Counted from the stretch's first letter, positions 36,001 to 49,993 are shown. The stretch is 64,000 bases of DNA from Mercurialis annua (GCF_937616625.2 NC_065577.1:26859501-26923500), one strand, 5' to 3'. Notes: generated from the letters alone by a model not told the origin. A program made the numbers and translations.

Positions 36001-39000
36001 ACAAATGTTACGAAACAAAACCAAACGTTTCCCCATATTAGCGATTTAAGCCAAACGTTTACAAATATTACTAAACAAATCCAAACGTTTCACCTTTTTA
36101 GCGATTTAAGCCAAACGTTTACAAACGTTATGATACAAAACCAAACGTTTCACCTTTTTAGCGATTTAAGCCAAACGTTTACAAACGTTATGATACAAAA
36201 CCAAACGTTTCACCTTTTTAGCGATTTAAGCCAAACGTTTAAAATGTTACAAATCCAAATGTTTCACATTTTTAACGATTTACGCCAAACGTTTACAAAC
36301 GTTACAAAACAAAACCAAATGTTTACAAACATTATGAAACAAATCCAAATGTTTCACATTTTTAGAAATTTGAGCCAAACTTTTACAAACATTATGAAAT
36401 AAAACCAAATCTTTCCCCATTTTAGCAATTTATGCCAAATGTTTACAAACGTTACGAAAAAAAACCCAAGCATTTCACCTTTTTAGCGATTTAAGCGAAA
36501 AGTTTACAAACGTTACGAAAAAAATCCAAGCGTTTCACCTTTTTAGAAATTTAAGCCAAACGTTTACAAACGTTACGAAAAAAATCCAAATGTTTCACAT
36601 TTTTACGATTTAAGCCAAAAGTTTACAAACGTTACGAAACAAATCCAAATATTTCACCTTTCTAGTTATTAAAGCTAAACGTATGAAACAAATCAAAAGT
36701 TTAAAAACGTTACAAAAAAACGAATCGTTTGGCTAAAAAGGTGAAACATTACGAAACAAATCCAAGCGTTTCACCTTTTTAGCAATTTAAGCCAAACGTT
36801 TACGAACGTTACGAAACAAATCCAAACGTTTCCCCTTTTTAGCTATTTAAGCAAAACGTTTATAAACGTTACGAAACAAATCCAAACGTTTCCACTTTTA
36901 GCTATTTAAGCCAAACGTTTACAAAAGTTACTAAACAAATCCAAACGTTTCCCCATTTTAGCAATTTAAGCCAAACGTTTACAAACATTACGAAACAAAT
37001 CCAAGCGTTTCACGTTTTTAGAAATTTAAGCCAAACATTTACAAACGTTACGAAACAAATCCAAACGCTTCCCCTTTTTAGCGATTTAAGCCAAACGTTT
37101 ACAAACGTCAAGAAAAAAATCTATACGTTTCACATATTTAGCGATTTAAGCCAAACAAACGTTGCGAAACTAATCCAAACGTTTGACATTTTTAGCGATT
37201 TAAGCCAAACGTTTATAAACGTTACCAAACAAATCCAAACGTTTTACCTTTTTAGCAATTTAAGCCAAACGTTTACAAACGTTACGAAACAAATCCAAAC
37301 GTTTTACCTTTTTAGCAATTTAAGCCAAACGTTTACAAACATTACGAAACAAAAACAAATGTTTCCCCATTTTAGGGATTTAAGCCAAACGTTTACAAAT
37401 ATTACGAAACAAATCCAAACCTTTCCCGTTTTTAGCGATTTTAGCCAAACGTTTACAAACGTTATGAAACAAATCCAAACGTTTCTTCATTTTAGCGATT
37501 TAAACCAAAAGTTTAAAACGTTCCGAAACAAATTCAAACGTTTCCCCTTTTTGCGATTTAATCTAAACGTTTACAAACGTTGCGAAACAAATTCAAATGT
37601 TTCCCCATTTTTGTTATTTAAGCCAAACGTTTACAACGTTACGAAACAAATCCAAGCATTTCACCTTTTTAGCAATTTAAGCCAAACATTTACAAACTTT
37701 ACGAAACAAATCCAAACGTTTCACCTTTTTAGTGATTGAAGCCAAACGTTTACAAACGTTACGAAATAAATCCAAACATTTCACATTTTTAGCGATTTAA
37801 GCCAAACGTTGATACAAAAAAATCCAAACATTTCACATTTTTTAGCAATTTAAGCCAAACGTTTATAAACGTTACGAAATAAAACCAAACTTTTACAAAT
37901 GTTACGAAACAAATCCAAACGTTTCCCCTTTTTAGCAATTTAAGCCAAACGTTTAAAAACGTTACGAAACAAATCCAAACGTTTTGCCTTTTTAGCAATT
38001 TAAGCCAAATGTTTACAAACGTTACGAAACAAAACCAATTGTTTCCCCATTTTAGCGATTTAAGCCAAACGTTTACAAATTTTACGAAACAAATCTAAAC
38101 GTTTCACCTTTTTAGCGATTTAAGCCAAAAGTTTACAAACATTACGAAACAAATCCAAAGGTTTCCCCATTTTAGCGATTTAAGCCAAACGTTTAAAACG
38201 TTACGAAACAAAACCAAACATTTCACCTTTTTAGCGATTTAAGCCGAACATTTAGAAAAGTTACGAAACAAAATCAAACGTTTCCCCTTTTTAGCGATTT
38301 AAGCCGAACGTTTACAAACGTTACGAAAGAAAAACAAAAGTTTCACCCTTTTAGCGATTTAAGCCGAACATTTACAATTATTACGAAAAAAACCAAACGT
38401 TTCACGTTTTTAGCGATTTAAACGAAACGTTTACAAACGTTACAAAACAAATCCAAACGTTTCCCTTTTTTAGCAATTTATGCCAAACGTTTAGAAACGT
38501 TACAAAGCAAATCTAAACGTTTAACCTTTTTAGCGATTTAAGCCAAACGTTTACAAACGTTACGAAACAAATCCAAAGGTTTCCACTTTTTAGGAATTTA
38601 AGCCAAACATTTACAAACGTTACGAAACAAAACAAAATGTTTCCCCATTTTAGCGATTTAAGCCTAACGTTTACAAATGTTACGAAACAATTCCAAATAT
38701 TTCACCTTTTTAACGATTTAAGCCAAACGTTACGAAACAAATCCAAATGTTTCACCTTTTTAGCAATTTAAGCCGAACGTTTACAAACGTTACGAAACAA
38801 AACGAAACGTTTCACATTTTTAGCGATTTAAGGCAACCATTTACAAATGTTACGAAAAAAAAAAGTTTCACCTTTTTTGCAATTTAGGCCGAACGTTTAC
38901 AAACGTTACGAAACAAAACCAAACGTTTCACCTTTTTAGCGATTTAAGCAAAAGATTTACAAACGTTACGAAACAAATCCAAACGTTTCCCTTTGTTAGT

Positions 39001-40748
39001 AATTTAAGCCAAGCGTTAACAAACGTTACAGTACAAATCCGAACGTTTCACCTTTTTAGCGATATAAGCCAAACATTTACAAACGTTACGTTTCACCTTT
39101 TTAGCAATTTAAGACAAACGTTTACAACATTACGAAACAAATCCAAATGTTTCCCCTTTATAGCGGTTTAATCCAAATGTTCACAAACGTTACGAAACAA
39201 ATGCAAACGTTTCACCTTTTTAGCGATTTAAGCCAAACGTTTTGTTTCGTAACGTTTAGCGATTTAAGCAAAACGTTTACAACCGTTACGAAACAAATCC
39301 AAATTCTTCCATATTTTAGCGATATAAGCCAAATGTTTACAAACGTTACGGAACAAAAACAAACGTTTCACCTTTTTAGCAATTTAAGCCAAACGTTTAC
39401 AAAAGTTACGAAATAAATCCAAACGTTTCCCCATTTTAGCGATTTAAGCCAAAACGTTTATAAACGTTACCAAAGAAATCCATACATTTCCCCATTTTTA
39501 TCGATTAAAGCCGAACGTTTACAAACATACGAAACAAAACCAAACGTTCCACCTTTTTATCAATTTAAGCCAAACTTTTACAAACCTTACGAAACAAATC
39601 CAAACGATTAAAACGTCAAGAAACAAATACAAACGTTTCACATTTTTAGCAATTTATGTCAAACGCTTACAAACTTTATGAAAATCCAAACGTTTCCCCA
39701 TTTTAGCGATTTAAGCCAAACTTTTACAAACGTTACGAAACAAATCCAAACGTTTCACATTGTTAGCGATTTAAGACAAACGTTTACAAATGATACGAAA
39801 CGGAACCAAACGTTTCACCTTTTTAGTGATTTAAGCCAAACGTTTACAAACGTTACGAAACGAAACCAAACATTTAAAATGTTACGAAATAAATCTAAAC
39901 GTTTAACATTTTTAGCGATTTAAGCCAAATGTTTACATACGTTACGAAAAAAGCCAAACGTTTACAAATGTTACGAAACAAATCTAAGCGTTTCACCTTT
40001 TTACCGATGTAAGCCAAACGTTTACAAACGTTACGAAACAAAACCAAACGTTTCCCCTTTTTAGCGATTTAAGCCAAACGTTTACAAACGTTACAAAACA
40101 AATCCAAACGTTTCTCCTTTTTAGCAATTTAAGCCAAACGTTTACAACGTTATAAAACAAAACCAAATGTTTCACCTTTTTAGCGATTTAAGCCAAACGA
40201 TTAAAACGTTACGAAACCAATCCAAACGTTTAAAATGTTACGAAACAAATTCAAACGTTTCACCTTTATAGCGATTGAAACCAAACGTTTACAACGTTAC
40301 GAAACAAATCCAAACATTTCACCTTTTTAGTGATTTAAGCCAAACGTTTCCAAAAGTTATGAAAAAAAGCCAAACATTTACAAACGCTACGAAACAAATC
40401 CAACCGTTTCACCTTTTTAGCGATTTAAGCCAAACGTTTACAAACATTACGAAACAAATCCAAACGTTTTACCTTTTTAACAATTTAAACCAAACTTTTA
40501 TAAACTTTACGAAACAAATCCAAGCATTTCACCTTTTTATAAATTTAAGCCAAACGTTTACAAACATTACGAAACAAATCCAAACGTTTCACCTTTTTAG
40601 TGATTGAAGCCAAACGTTTACAAACGTTAAAATACAATTCCAAACGTTTACAAACGTTACAAAAAAATTCAAACGTCTCACTTTTTTAGCAATTTATGCT
40701 AAACATTTACAAACGTTACGAAACAAATGTTTACAAACGTTACACCTT
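33080..40748 (+). repeat. 60-bp satellite array (forward), longest single-orientation block
   Basis: About 128 forward monomers. The flip at 33080 is a direct join. Contains the 747-bp duplication listed separately and perfectly repeated neighbouring monomers at 36119-36238 and 37219-37338, signs of recent local amplification. Confidence 0.95.
34882..36144 (+). repeat. Higher-order repeat, period 747 bp, two copies with about 500 bp identical
   Basis: 34882-35397 recurs at 35629-36144. All rare variants repeat in the same order: CACCTTTGTAGCG, GTTAGAAAAC, TTTCGCAGTTTTAG, ACATTTGGCTAAAATGG and TTAATTCTAACG. By eye I find no difference in the shared part, so this is a very recent duplication. 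Confidence 0.85.
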
Positions 40749-41450
40749 TAATAAGGTGAAACGCTTGGATTTTTTTCGTAACGTTTGTAAATGTTTGGCT
40801 TTGTTTCGTAATGTTTGTAAATGTTTGGCTTAAATCGCTAAAAATGTGAAACGTTTGGATTTGTTTCGTAATATTTGTAAACGTTTAGCCTAAATCGCTA
40901 AAAAGGTGAAACGCTTGGTTTATTTTTGTAATGTTTTGATTTGTTTCGTAAAATTTGGATTTGTTTCACCTTTTTAGCGATTTAAGCCGAATATTTTGAA
41001 ACAGTACGAAACAAATCCAAACGTTTCCCCATTTTAGCGATTTAAGCCAAACGTGTAAAACGTATACGAAAAAAATCCAAACGTTTCACCTTTTTAGAGA
41101 TTTAAGCCGAACGTTCACAAAGGTTACAAAACAAAACCAAATGTTTCACCTTTTTAGCGATTTAAGCCAAACGTTTACAAACGTTATGAAATAAATCCAA
41201 TTTAAGCCAAACGTTTACAAACGTTACGAAACAAATCCAAACGTTTCACCTTTTTAGGGATTTAAGCCAAACATTTTCAAACGTTACGAAGCAATTCCAA
41301 ACGTTTCATATTTTTTGCGATTTAAGCCAAATGTTTACAAACGTTACGGAACAAAACCAAGCGTTTCACCTTTTTAGCGATTTAAGTCAAACGTTTACAA
41401 ATATTACGAAATAAAACCGAACGTTTCACCTTTTTAGTGATTTAAGCCAA
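40749..41450. repeat. 60-bp satellite, short reverse then forward block
   Basis: Reverse monomers at 40749-40966, then a direct flip and forward monomers to 41450, where the unique island starts. Confidence 0.9.
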
Positions 41451-41841
41451 ACATTGAGTGGTTACGAAAGTACCCGATTAAACGTTTACAAACGTTTCGA
41501 AACAAAACCGAAATTTTTCACCTTTTTAGTGATTTAAGCCAAACATTGAGTGGTTACGAAAGTACCCGATTAAACATTGAGTGGTTACTTAGAGTTTAAA
41601 AAATAATAACGTATTAGAAAAATTTGAGTCTTTCAGTTAAGTAGTCCCAAATCTATTTTCCAACACCTACATATACGTGTGATATACGCTCTCGAATAAA
41701 CAAGTTGTAATTAATGATATTTAAAATTGTAAATTGCGGAGATGGATCGTGAGTCCATGTTGAAAAGGGAGCGCAAAGTGGTGTAGTGGTAGATTCTTAA
41801 TTCTATTAATGTTGGAGGTGTGCGATTTAGGCGTTTATTGA
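41451..41841. other. Non-satellite island of about 390 bp, possibly with a tRNA-derived (SINE-like) remnant
   Basis: A short direct repeat (ACATTGAGTGGTTACGAAAG) occurs at 41451 and 41543, with a partial third at 41574, mixed with satellite pieces. From about 41600 the sequence is AT-rich and unique in the window. At 41779-41790 TGGTGTAGTGGT resembles a tRNA internal promoter A box; about 30 bp on, GAGGTGTGCGATT is at best a decayed B box. No reading frame. The SINE idea is weak. Confidence 0.4.
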
Positions 41842-43804
41842 ACAAACGTTTGGTTTTGTTTCGTAACGTTTGTAAATGTTTGGCTTCAATCGCTAAAAAG
41901 GTGAAACATTTGGTTTTGTTTCGTAACGTTTGTAAAACTTTGGTTTATATCGCTTAAAAGGTGAATCGTCTGGATTTGTTTTGTAATGTTTATAAACATT
42001 TGGCTTAAATTGCTAAAACGGTGAAACGCTTGGATTTGTTTCGTAGCGCTTGTAAACGTTTTGCTTAAATCGCTAAAAATGTGAAACGTTTGGCTTTTTT
42101 CCGTAACGTTTGTAAACGTTTGGCTTAAAATGCTAAAAACGTTTAGATTTGATTCGTAACGTTTGTAAAAGTTTGGCTTAATTCTCTATAAAGGCAAAAC
42201 GTTTGGATTTGTTTCGTAACGATTGTAAATGTTTGGCTTAAATTGTTAAAAAGGTGAAATGCTTGGATATGTTTTGTAGTGTTTGTAAACGTTTGGCTTA
42301 AATTGTTAAAAAGGTGACATGTTTGGATTTGCTCCATAGCGTTTGTAAACGTTTGGCTTAAATTGCTAAAAAGGTGACACGTTTGGATTTGCTTCGTAAC
42401 CTTTGTAAACTTTTGGGTTAAATCGCTAAAAAGGTTAAACATTTGGATTTTTTCCGTAACGTTTGTAAACATTTGGCTTAAATTTCTAAAAAGGTGAAAC
42501 GCTTGGATTTGTTTCGTAACGTTTGTAAATGTTTGGCTTTGTTTCGTAACGTTTGGATTTATTTCGTAACGTTTGTAAATGTTTGGCTTAAATTGCAAAA
42601 AAGATGAAACGTTTCGATTTGTTTTTTAATGTTTGTAAACGTTTGGCTTAATTCGCTAAAAAGGTGAAACACTTGTATTTGTTTCGTAACGTTTGTAAAC
42701 GTTGGGCTTAAATCGCTAAAATGGGGAAACGTTGGCTTAAATCGCTAAAAAAGTGCAACTTCTGGATTTGTTTCAAAACAGTTTAAACGTTTGGTTTTGT
42801 TTCGTAACGTTTGTAAACATTTGGCTTTAATTGCTAAAAAGGGGAAACGTTTGGATTTGTTTTGTAACATTTGTAAGCGTTTGGCTTAAATCTCTAAAAG
42901 GGTGAAACGCTTGGATTTGTTTCGTAAAGTTTGCAAACATTTGACCTAAATCGCTAAATAGATGAAACCTTTAGGTTTGTCTTGCAACGTTTGTAAACGT
43001 TCGGCTTAAATCGCTAAAAAGGTCAAAGGTTTTTATTTGTTTCATAGCGTTTGTAAACATTTTGCTTAAATTGCTAAAAAAGTGAAAAGCTTGGATTTGT
43101 TTCATAATGTTTGTAAATGTTTAGCTTTGTTTCGTAACGTTTGTAAACATTTTGCTTAAATGGCTAAAAATGTGAAACGTTTGGATTTGTTTCGTAACGT
43201 TTGTAAACGTTTTGCTTAAATCGCTAAAAAGGTGAAACGTTTAGATTAATTTCGTATCGTTTGTAAACGTTTGGATTAAGTTGCTAAATAGGGGAAACAT
43301 TTGAATTTGTTTCGTAACGTTTGTTAAGTTTGGCTTAAATCGCTAAAAATATGAAATGTTCGGATTTGTTTCGTAACGTTTGTAAACGTTTGGCTTAAAT
43401 CGATAAAAACTTTTCGTTTTGGTTTACCTTTTTACGTTTGGATTTGTTTTGTAGCGTTAGTAAACGTTTACATACGTTACAAATGTATTCAAATGTTATA
43501 AACGTTTGGCTTAAATCGCCAAAAATGTTAAACGTTTGATTTTGTTTTGTAATGTTTGTAAACGTTTGACTTAAATCGCAAAAAATGTTTGGATTTGTTT
43601 TCGTAATGTTTGTAACGTTTATAAACATTTGGCTTAAATAGATAAAAGGGGAAACGTATGGATTTTTTTCGTAACATTTGTAAACGTTTGGCTTAAATCG
43701 CTAAAAAGGTGAAACATTTGGATTTTTTCTTAACGTTTATAAACGTTTGGCTTAAATCGCTAAAAAGGGGAAACGTTTGGTTTTGTTTTGTAACATTTGT
43801 AGAC
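41842..43804 (-). repeat. 60-bp satellite array (reverse)
   Basis: Reverse monomers with a few short monomers (for example near 42530 and 43420-43620). No other sequence. Confidence 0.93.
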
Positions 43805-46800
43805 GTTAAACATTACGAAACAAATCCAAACGTTTAAAACGTTACAAAACAAAACAAAATGTTTCCAAAATTTTCGAAAAAAAATCCAAACGTTTAATAT
43901 GTTATGAAAAGAATCGAAACGTTTAAATCGCTAAGCCAAACGTTTTTTTCGTAAGTTTGTGAACGTTTGGCTTAAATCTCTAAAAATATGAAACATTGTT
44001 TTGTTTCGTAATGTTTGGCTTAAATCGCTAAAAAGTTGAAACGTTTGGATTTGTTTCGTAACGTTTGTAAACGTTTGGCTTAAATTGCTAAAAAGGTGAA
44101 ACGCTTGGATTTCATTTGTAACGTTTGTGAACGTTTGGCTTAAATTGCTAAAAAGGTGAAATGCTTCAATTTCTTTCCTAATGTTTGTAAACATTTGGAA
44201 TAAATCGCTAAAAAGGTGAAGCGATTGGATTTGTTTCGTAACGTTTGTAAACGTTTGGCTTAAATCGCTAAAAAGGTGAAACGTTTGGTTTTGTTTTGTA
44301 ACCTTTGTGAACGTTCGGCTTAAATCGGTAAAAAGGTAAAACGTTTGGATTTGTTTCATAACGTTTGTAAACGTTTGACTTAAATTGCTACAAAGGTGAA
44401 ACGCTTGAATTTAGATCACAATATTTGTAAATGTTTGGTTTAAATCGCTTAAAAGGTGAAACGTTAGTATTTGTTTCGTAATGTTTGTAAACTTAGCTAT
44501 TTAAGCCAAATGTTTACAAACGTTACGAAACAAATCCAAACGTTTCCCATTTTTAGAGATTTAAGCCGAACGTTTACAAACGTTACGAAACAAAACCGAA
44601 TGTTTCACCTTTATAGCGATTAAAGCAAAACGTTTATAAACGCTATGAAACATAACTAAATGTTTACAAATGTTACAAAACAAATCCAAACGTTTCACCT
44701 TTTTAGCGATTTAAGCCAAACATTAACAAAGGTTATGAAACAAAACAAAACATTTCACCTTTTTACCAATTTAAGCCAAACGTTTACAAACATTACGAAA
44801 TAATTCCAAGCATTTCACCTTTTTAGCAATTTAAGCCAAAGGTTTACAAACGTTAAGAAAAAATCCAAACATTTCACCTTTTTAGTAATTTATGCTAAGC
44901 GTTTATAAACATTACGAAACAAATCTAAATGTTTCACAATTTTACTGATTTAAACCAAATGTTTACAAACTTTACGAAACAAAACCAAACACTTCCCTTT
45001 TTTAGCGATTTAAGTCGAAAGTTACGAAACAAAACCAAGCAATTTAAGCAAAACGTTTACAAACATTACAAAATAAAAAAGTGAAATGTTTGGATTTGTT
45101 TCGTAACATTTGTACATGTTTAGCTTAAATCGCTAAAAATATGAAATGTTTGGATTTCTTTCGTAACATTTGGCATAAATAATTAAAAAGGCGAAACGTA
45201 TGGTTTTGTTTCATAACGTTTGTAAACGTTTGGGTTAAATTTCTAAAAAGGCGAAACGCATGGATTTGTTTCATAACATTTGTAAACGTTTGGCTTAAAT
45301 TTCTAAAAAGGGGAAACGTTTGTATTTGTTTCGTAACCTTTTACACGTTTGGTTTTGTTTCGAAACGTTTATATACGTTTTGCTTAAATCGCTAAAAAGG
45401 TGAAACGTTTGATTTTGTTTCGTAACGTTTGTAAATGTTTGGCTTAAATTGTTAAAAAGGGGAAACACTTGGATTGGTTTCGTAACGTTTATAAACATTT
45501 GGAGTAAATTGCTAAAAAGGCAAAACGTTTGGATTTTTTTGTAACGTTTTAAACGTTTGGTTTTGTTTCATAACGTTTATAAACATTTGGCTTAAATTGC
45601 TAAAAAGGTGAAACGCTTGGATTTGTCTCGTAATTGGTTTTGTTTCGTAACGTTTGTAAACGTTTGATTAAAAGATTACGAAACAAATTTACAAAACAAA
45701 TCCAAACGTTTCACCTTTTTAGCGATTTAAGCCATACGTTTTCAAAAGATGAAACATTAGGATTTGTTTCGTAACGTTTGTAAACATTTGGTTTAAATCG
45801 CTAAAAATGAAAAGTGTTTCTATTTGTTTCGTAACTTTTTAAACGTTTGGTTTTGTTCGTAACGTTTTGCAAACATTTGGCTTAAATCGCTAAAAAGGTG
45901 AAGCATTTGGATTCGTTTCGTAATGTTTGTAAATGTTTGGCTTATATTGCTAAAAAGGTGAAACAATTGGATTTGTTTCGTTACGTTTGTAAACGTTTGG
46001 CTTGAAATTCTAAAAAGGTGACAAGTTTGGATTTCTTTCGTAACTTTTGGATTTGTTTCGTAACGTTTGTGAATTTTTGGCTTAAATTGCTAAAACGGGG
46101 AAACGTTTGGATTTGTTTCGTAACTTTTGCAAACGTTTGGCTTAATTTGCTAAAAAGGTGAAATGTTAGGATTTATTTCGTAAGGTTTGTAAATGTTTGG
46201 CCTAAACTGCTAAAAAGGTGAAACGCTTGGATTTGTTTCGTAAAGTTTGTAAACGTTTGGCTTAAATCGCTCAAAGGGTGAAACGTTTGGCTTTGTTTCA
46301 TAAGCTTTGTAAACGTTTTGCTTAAATCGCTAAAAAGGTGAAACGTTCGTTTATGTTTCATAATGTTTGTAAACGTTCGGCTTAAATCGCTAAAAATGTG
46401 AAACGTTTGGTTTTGTAAACGTTTGGCTTAAATCGCCGAACGTTTGGATTTGTTTCATAAAATTTGTAAATGTTTAGCTTAAATCGCTGAAAAGGTGAAA
46501 CGTTTTGATTTGTTTCGTAAGGTTTTAAACGTTTTGCTTAAATTGCTAAAAAGGTGAAACGTTTGGATTTGTTTCGTAACATTTGTAAATGTTTGGCTTA
46601 AATCGCTAAAACGGTGAAACGTTTGGTTTTGTTTCGTAGCGTTTCTAAACGTTTGGCTTAAATTGCTAAAAATTTGAAACGTTTCGATTTGTTTCGTAAA
46701 GTTTTAAACGTTTGGTTTTGTTTCGTAAAGTTTATAAACGTTTGGCTTAAATCACTAAAAACGTGGCATGTTTGAAGTTTGTTTCGTAACGTTTGTAAAC

Positions 46801-47621
46801 GTTTGGCTTAAATTGCTAAAAAAGTGAAATGTTTGGATTTGTTTCGTAACGTTTGGATTTGTTTCGTAACGTTTGTAAATGCTTGGCTTAAATTGCTAAA
46901 AATGGGAAACGTTTGGATTTGTTTCGTAGCGTTTGCAAATGCTTGGCTTAAATTTCTAAAAAGGTGAAACGTTTGGATTTGTTTCGTAAGGTTTGTAAAT
47001 GTTTGGCTTAAATTGCTAAAAATGTAAAACGCATGGATTTGTTTTGTGAAGTTTGTAAACCTTTTGCCTTAAATCGCTAAAAGGGTGAAATGTTTGGATT
47101 TGTTTCGTAACGTTTTAAACGTTTGGTTTAAATTGCTTCAAAGGGTAAACGTTTGGATTTGTTTCCTAAACTTTTGGCTTAAATCGCTAAAAAAGGTGAA
47201 ACGTTTGGATTTGTTTCGTAACGTTTGGATAAATTGCCAAATTTAAGCAAAACGTTTACAAACGTTACAGAACAAATTCAAACGTTTCCCCATTTTAGCG
47301 ATTTAAGCCATACATTTACAAAAGGTGAAATGTTTGGTTTTGTTTCGTAACGTTTGTAAACGTTTGGCTTCAATCGCTAAAAAGGTGAATCGTTTGGATT
47401 TGTTTCGCAACGTTTGGCTTAAATTGCTAAAAAGGTGAAACGTTTGGATTTATTTTGTAACGTTTGTAAACGTTTGGTTTTGTTTCGTAACGTTTTAAAT
47501 ATTTGGCTTAAATTGCTTATAAGGTTAAACGTTTGTATTTGTTTCGTAACGTTTGTACTTAAGCCAAACGTTCACAAATGTTACGAATCAAATCCAAACG
47601 TTTCACATTTTCAGCGATTTA
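43805..47621. repeat. 60-bp satellite mosaic with frequent strand switches
   Basis: Approximate blocks: forward 43805-43940, reverse 43941-44490, forward 44491-45075, reverse 45076-45671, forward 45672-45745, reverse 45746-47239, forward 47240-47329, reverse 47330-47556, forward 47557-47621. The short forward blocks (70-135 bp) inside reverse DNA form potential hairpins. Monomers here are more often truncated than in the long uniform blocks. Confidence 0.88.
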
Positions 47622-49141
47622 ATCGTTTGGCTTAAATTGCTAAAAAGGTGAATCGTTTGGTTTTGTTTCATAACCTTTGTAAACTTTTGGCTTAAATCGC
47701 TAAATAGGTGAAACGTTTGGCTTTGTTTCGTAACGTTTGTAAATGTTTGGCTTAAATCGCAAAAAATATGAAGGTTTTGGTTTTGTTCCATAACGTTTGT
47801 AAGCGTTTAACTTAAATCGCTAAAAATATTAAACCTTTGGATTTGTTTCATAACGCTTTAAACGTTCGGTTTTGTTTCGTAACGTTTATAAACGTTTGGC
47901 TTAAATTGCTAAAAAGGTGAAACATTTAGTTTTGTTCATAACCTTTGTATAAATTTGGCTTAAAACACTAAAAATGTGAAACGTTTGGATTTGTTTTTTA
48001 ACGTTTTTAAACGTTTTGTTTTGTTTCGTAACCTTTATAAACATTTGGCTTAAGTGGCTAAAAAGGTGAAACGTTCGGTTTTGTTTCGTAACGTTTGTAA
48101 ACGTTCGGATTAAATCACTAAAAAGGTGAAACGCTAGGAATTGTTTCCTAACATTTTAAACGTTTTGATTTGTTACGTAACGTATCAAACATTTGGCTTA
48201 ATTAGCACAAAAGATGAAACATTAGGATTTATTTCGTTACGTTTTAAACGTTTTCCTTAAATCGCTTAAAAGGCAAAACGTTAGGATTTGTTTCATAACA
48301 TTTTATACGTTTGAATTAGTTTCTTAACGTTTAAAACGTTCGGCTTTAATAACTGAAGGTGAAAAGTTTGGATTTGTTTCGTAACATTTTAATGTTTGAC
48401 TTAAATTGCTAAAACGGTGAAACGTTTGGATTCTTTTCGGAACGTTTTAAATGTTTGGATTTGTTTGGAAACGTTTTATGCGTTCGGATTTGTTTATTAA
48501 CGTTTTAAACTTTTGGATTTTTTTCGTAACGTTTTAAGCGTTTGGATTATATTGTTTCGGAACGTGTTGAATGTTTGGCTTATATAGCTAAAAAGGTGAA
48601 ACGTTAAGATTTGTTTCATAACGTTTTAAATGTTTGGCTTAAATCGCTAAAACGGTGAAACATTAGGATTTTTTGCGTGACGTTTTAAATGTTTGGATTA
48701 GTTTTGTAACGTTTTAAACGTTTGGCTATAATAGCTAAAAGAGTAAAAAGTTTGGATTTGTTTAGTAACGTTTTAAACATTTGTCTTAATCGCTAAAAAG
48801 GTGAAACGTTTGAATTCTTTTCAAAACGTTTTAAATGTTTTGATTTTGTAAACGTTTGGCTTAAATCGCCAAACGTTCGAATTTGTTTCGTAACGTTTGT
48901 AATCGTTTAGCTTAAATTGTAAAAAAGGTGAAACATTTGGATTTGTTTCGAAACTTTTTAATCGTTTGGTTTAAATCGCTAAAAATGGGAAACGTTTGGA
49001 TTTGTTTCGTAACTTTTGTAAACGTTTAGCTTAAATCGCTAAAAAGGTGAAACGTTTGAATTTGTTTCATAACGTTTTAAATGTATTGTTTTGTTTCGTA
49101 ACGTTTATAAACGTTTGGCTTAAATCGCTAAAAAGGTGAAA

Positions 49142-49993
49142 CATTCGGTTTTGTTTCGTAACGTTTTTAAACGTTCGGCTTTAATCGCTAAAAATGTTAA
49201 ACGTTTGGTTTATTAAACGTTTGGCTTAAATCACTTAAATCGCCAAACGTTTTGATTTGTTTCCTAACGTTTTAAATGTTTCGCTTGATTCACTAAAAAT
49301 GTGAAACGTTTGGATTTGTTTCGTAACGTTTGTAAACGTTTGGCTTAAATCGCTAAAAAGCGGAAACATTTTGTTTTGTTTCGTAACGTTTGTAAACGTT
49401 TAGCTTAAATCACCAAAAAAGTGAAATGTTTGGATTTGTTTCGTAACGTTTTAAACGTTTGGCTTAATTTGCTTAGAAGGTGAAACACTTGGATTTGTTT
49501 TGTAACGTTTGTAAACGTTTGGCTTAAATCCCTAAAAAGGGGAAACGTATGGTTTCGTTTCTTAGCCTTTGTAATCGTTTGGCTACAATCGCAAAAGAGG
49601 TGAAACGTTTAGATTTTTTTTGTAACGTTTCTAAACGTTTGTCTTAAATCGCTAATGGGAAACGTTTGGTATTTTTTCGTAACATATGTAAACGTTTGGC
49701 TTAAATTTCTAATAAGGAGAAACGTTTGGTTTTGTTTCTTAACCTTTGTAAACGTTTGGCTTAAATCGCTAAAAAGGTGAAACGTTTGGCCTAAATCGCT
49801 AAAAATAAGAAACGTTTGGATTTGTTTCGTAACTTTTGTAAACGTTTGGCTTATATTGCTAAAAAGGTAAAATGCTTGGATTTGTTTCGAAAGGTTTGTA
49901 AACGTTTGGCTTAAATTGCTAAAAAGGTGAAACATTTAGCTTTCTTTCATAAGCTTTGTAAACGGTTGGCTTAAATTGCTAAAAAGGTGAAAT
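49142..49993 (-). repeat. Higher-order repeat copy 1 (852-bp period), left of the LARD-like element
   Basis: Matches 61149-62000. From 49309 on, the match has about four differences in 685 bp by eye; before that it is weaker. Marker variants: AGCGGAAACATTTTG (about 49359), GAATGGTTTCG-like ACGTATGGTTTCG, and AAACATTTAGCTTTC. The element plus one TSD (11,155 bp) and the period (852) together give the observed offset of 12,007. Confidence 0.85.
49989..49993. repeat. Target site duplication, left copy (GAAAT)
   Basis: GAAAT directly precedes TGTCACGACC at 49994 and recurs at 61144-61148 after the right LTR. Confidence 0.95.

Larger units (their letters stand above)
47622..49993 (-). repeat. 60-bp satellite array (reverse) up to the LARD-like element
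   Basis: Reverse monomers. The part at 48150-48840 is much more diverged and dominated by shortened units with GTTTTAAACG. The last 852 bp (49142-49993) is the first copy of a higher-order repeat that continues on the far side of the element. The final GAAAT (49989-49993) is the left target duplication. Confidence 0.93.

Noticed and set aside
41779..41820. A functional tRNA gene
   Set aside because: Only an A-box-like string is present. No acceptor stem pairs and the B box is poor, so it is kept only as a weak SINE suggestion.
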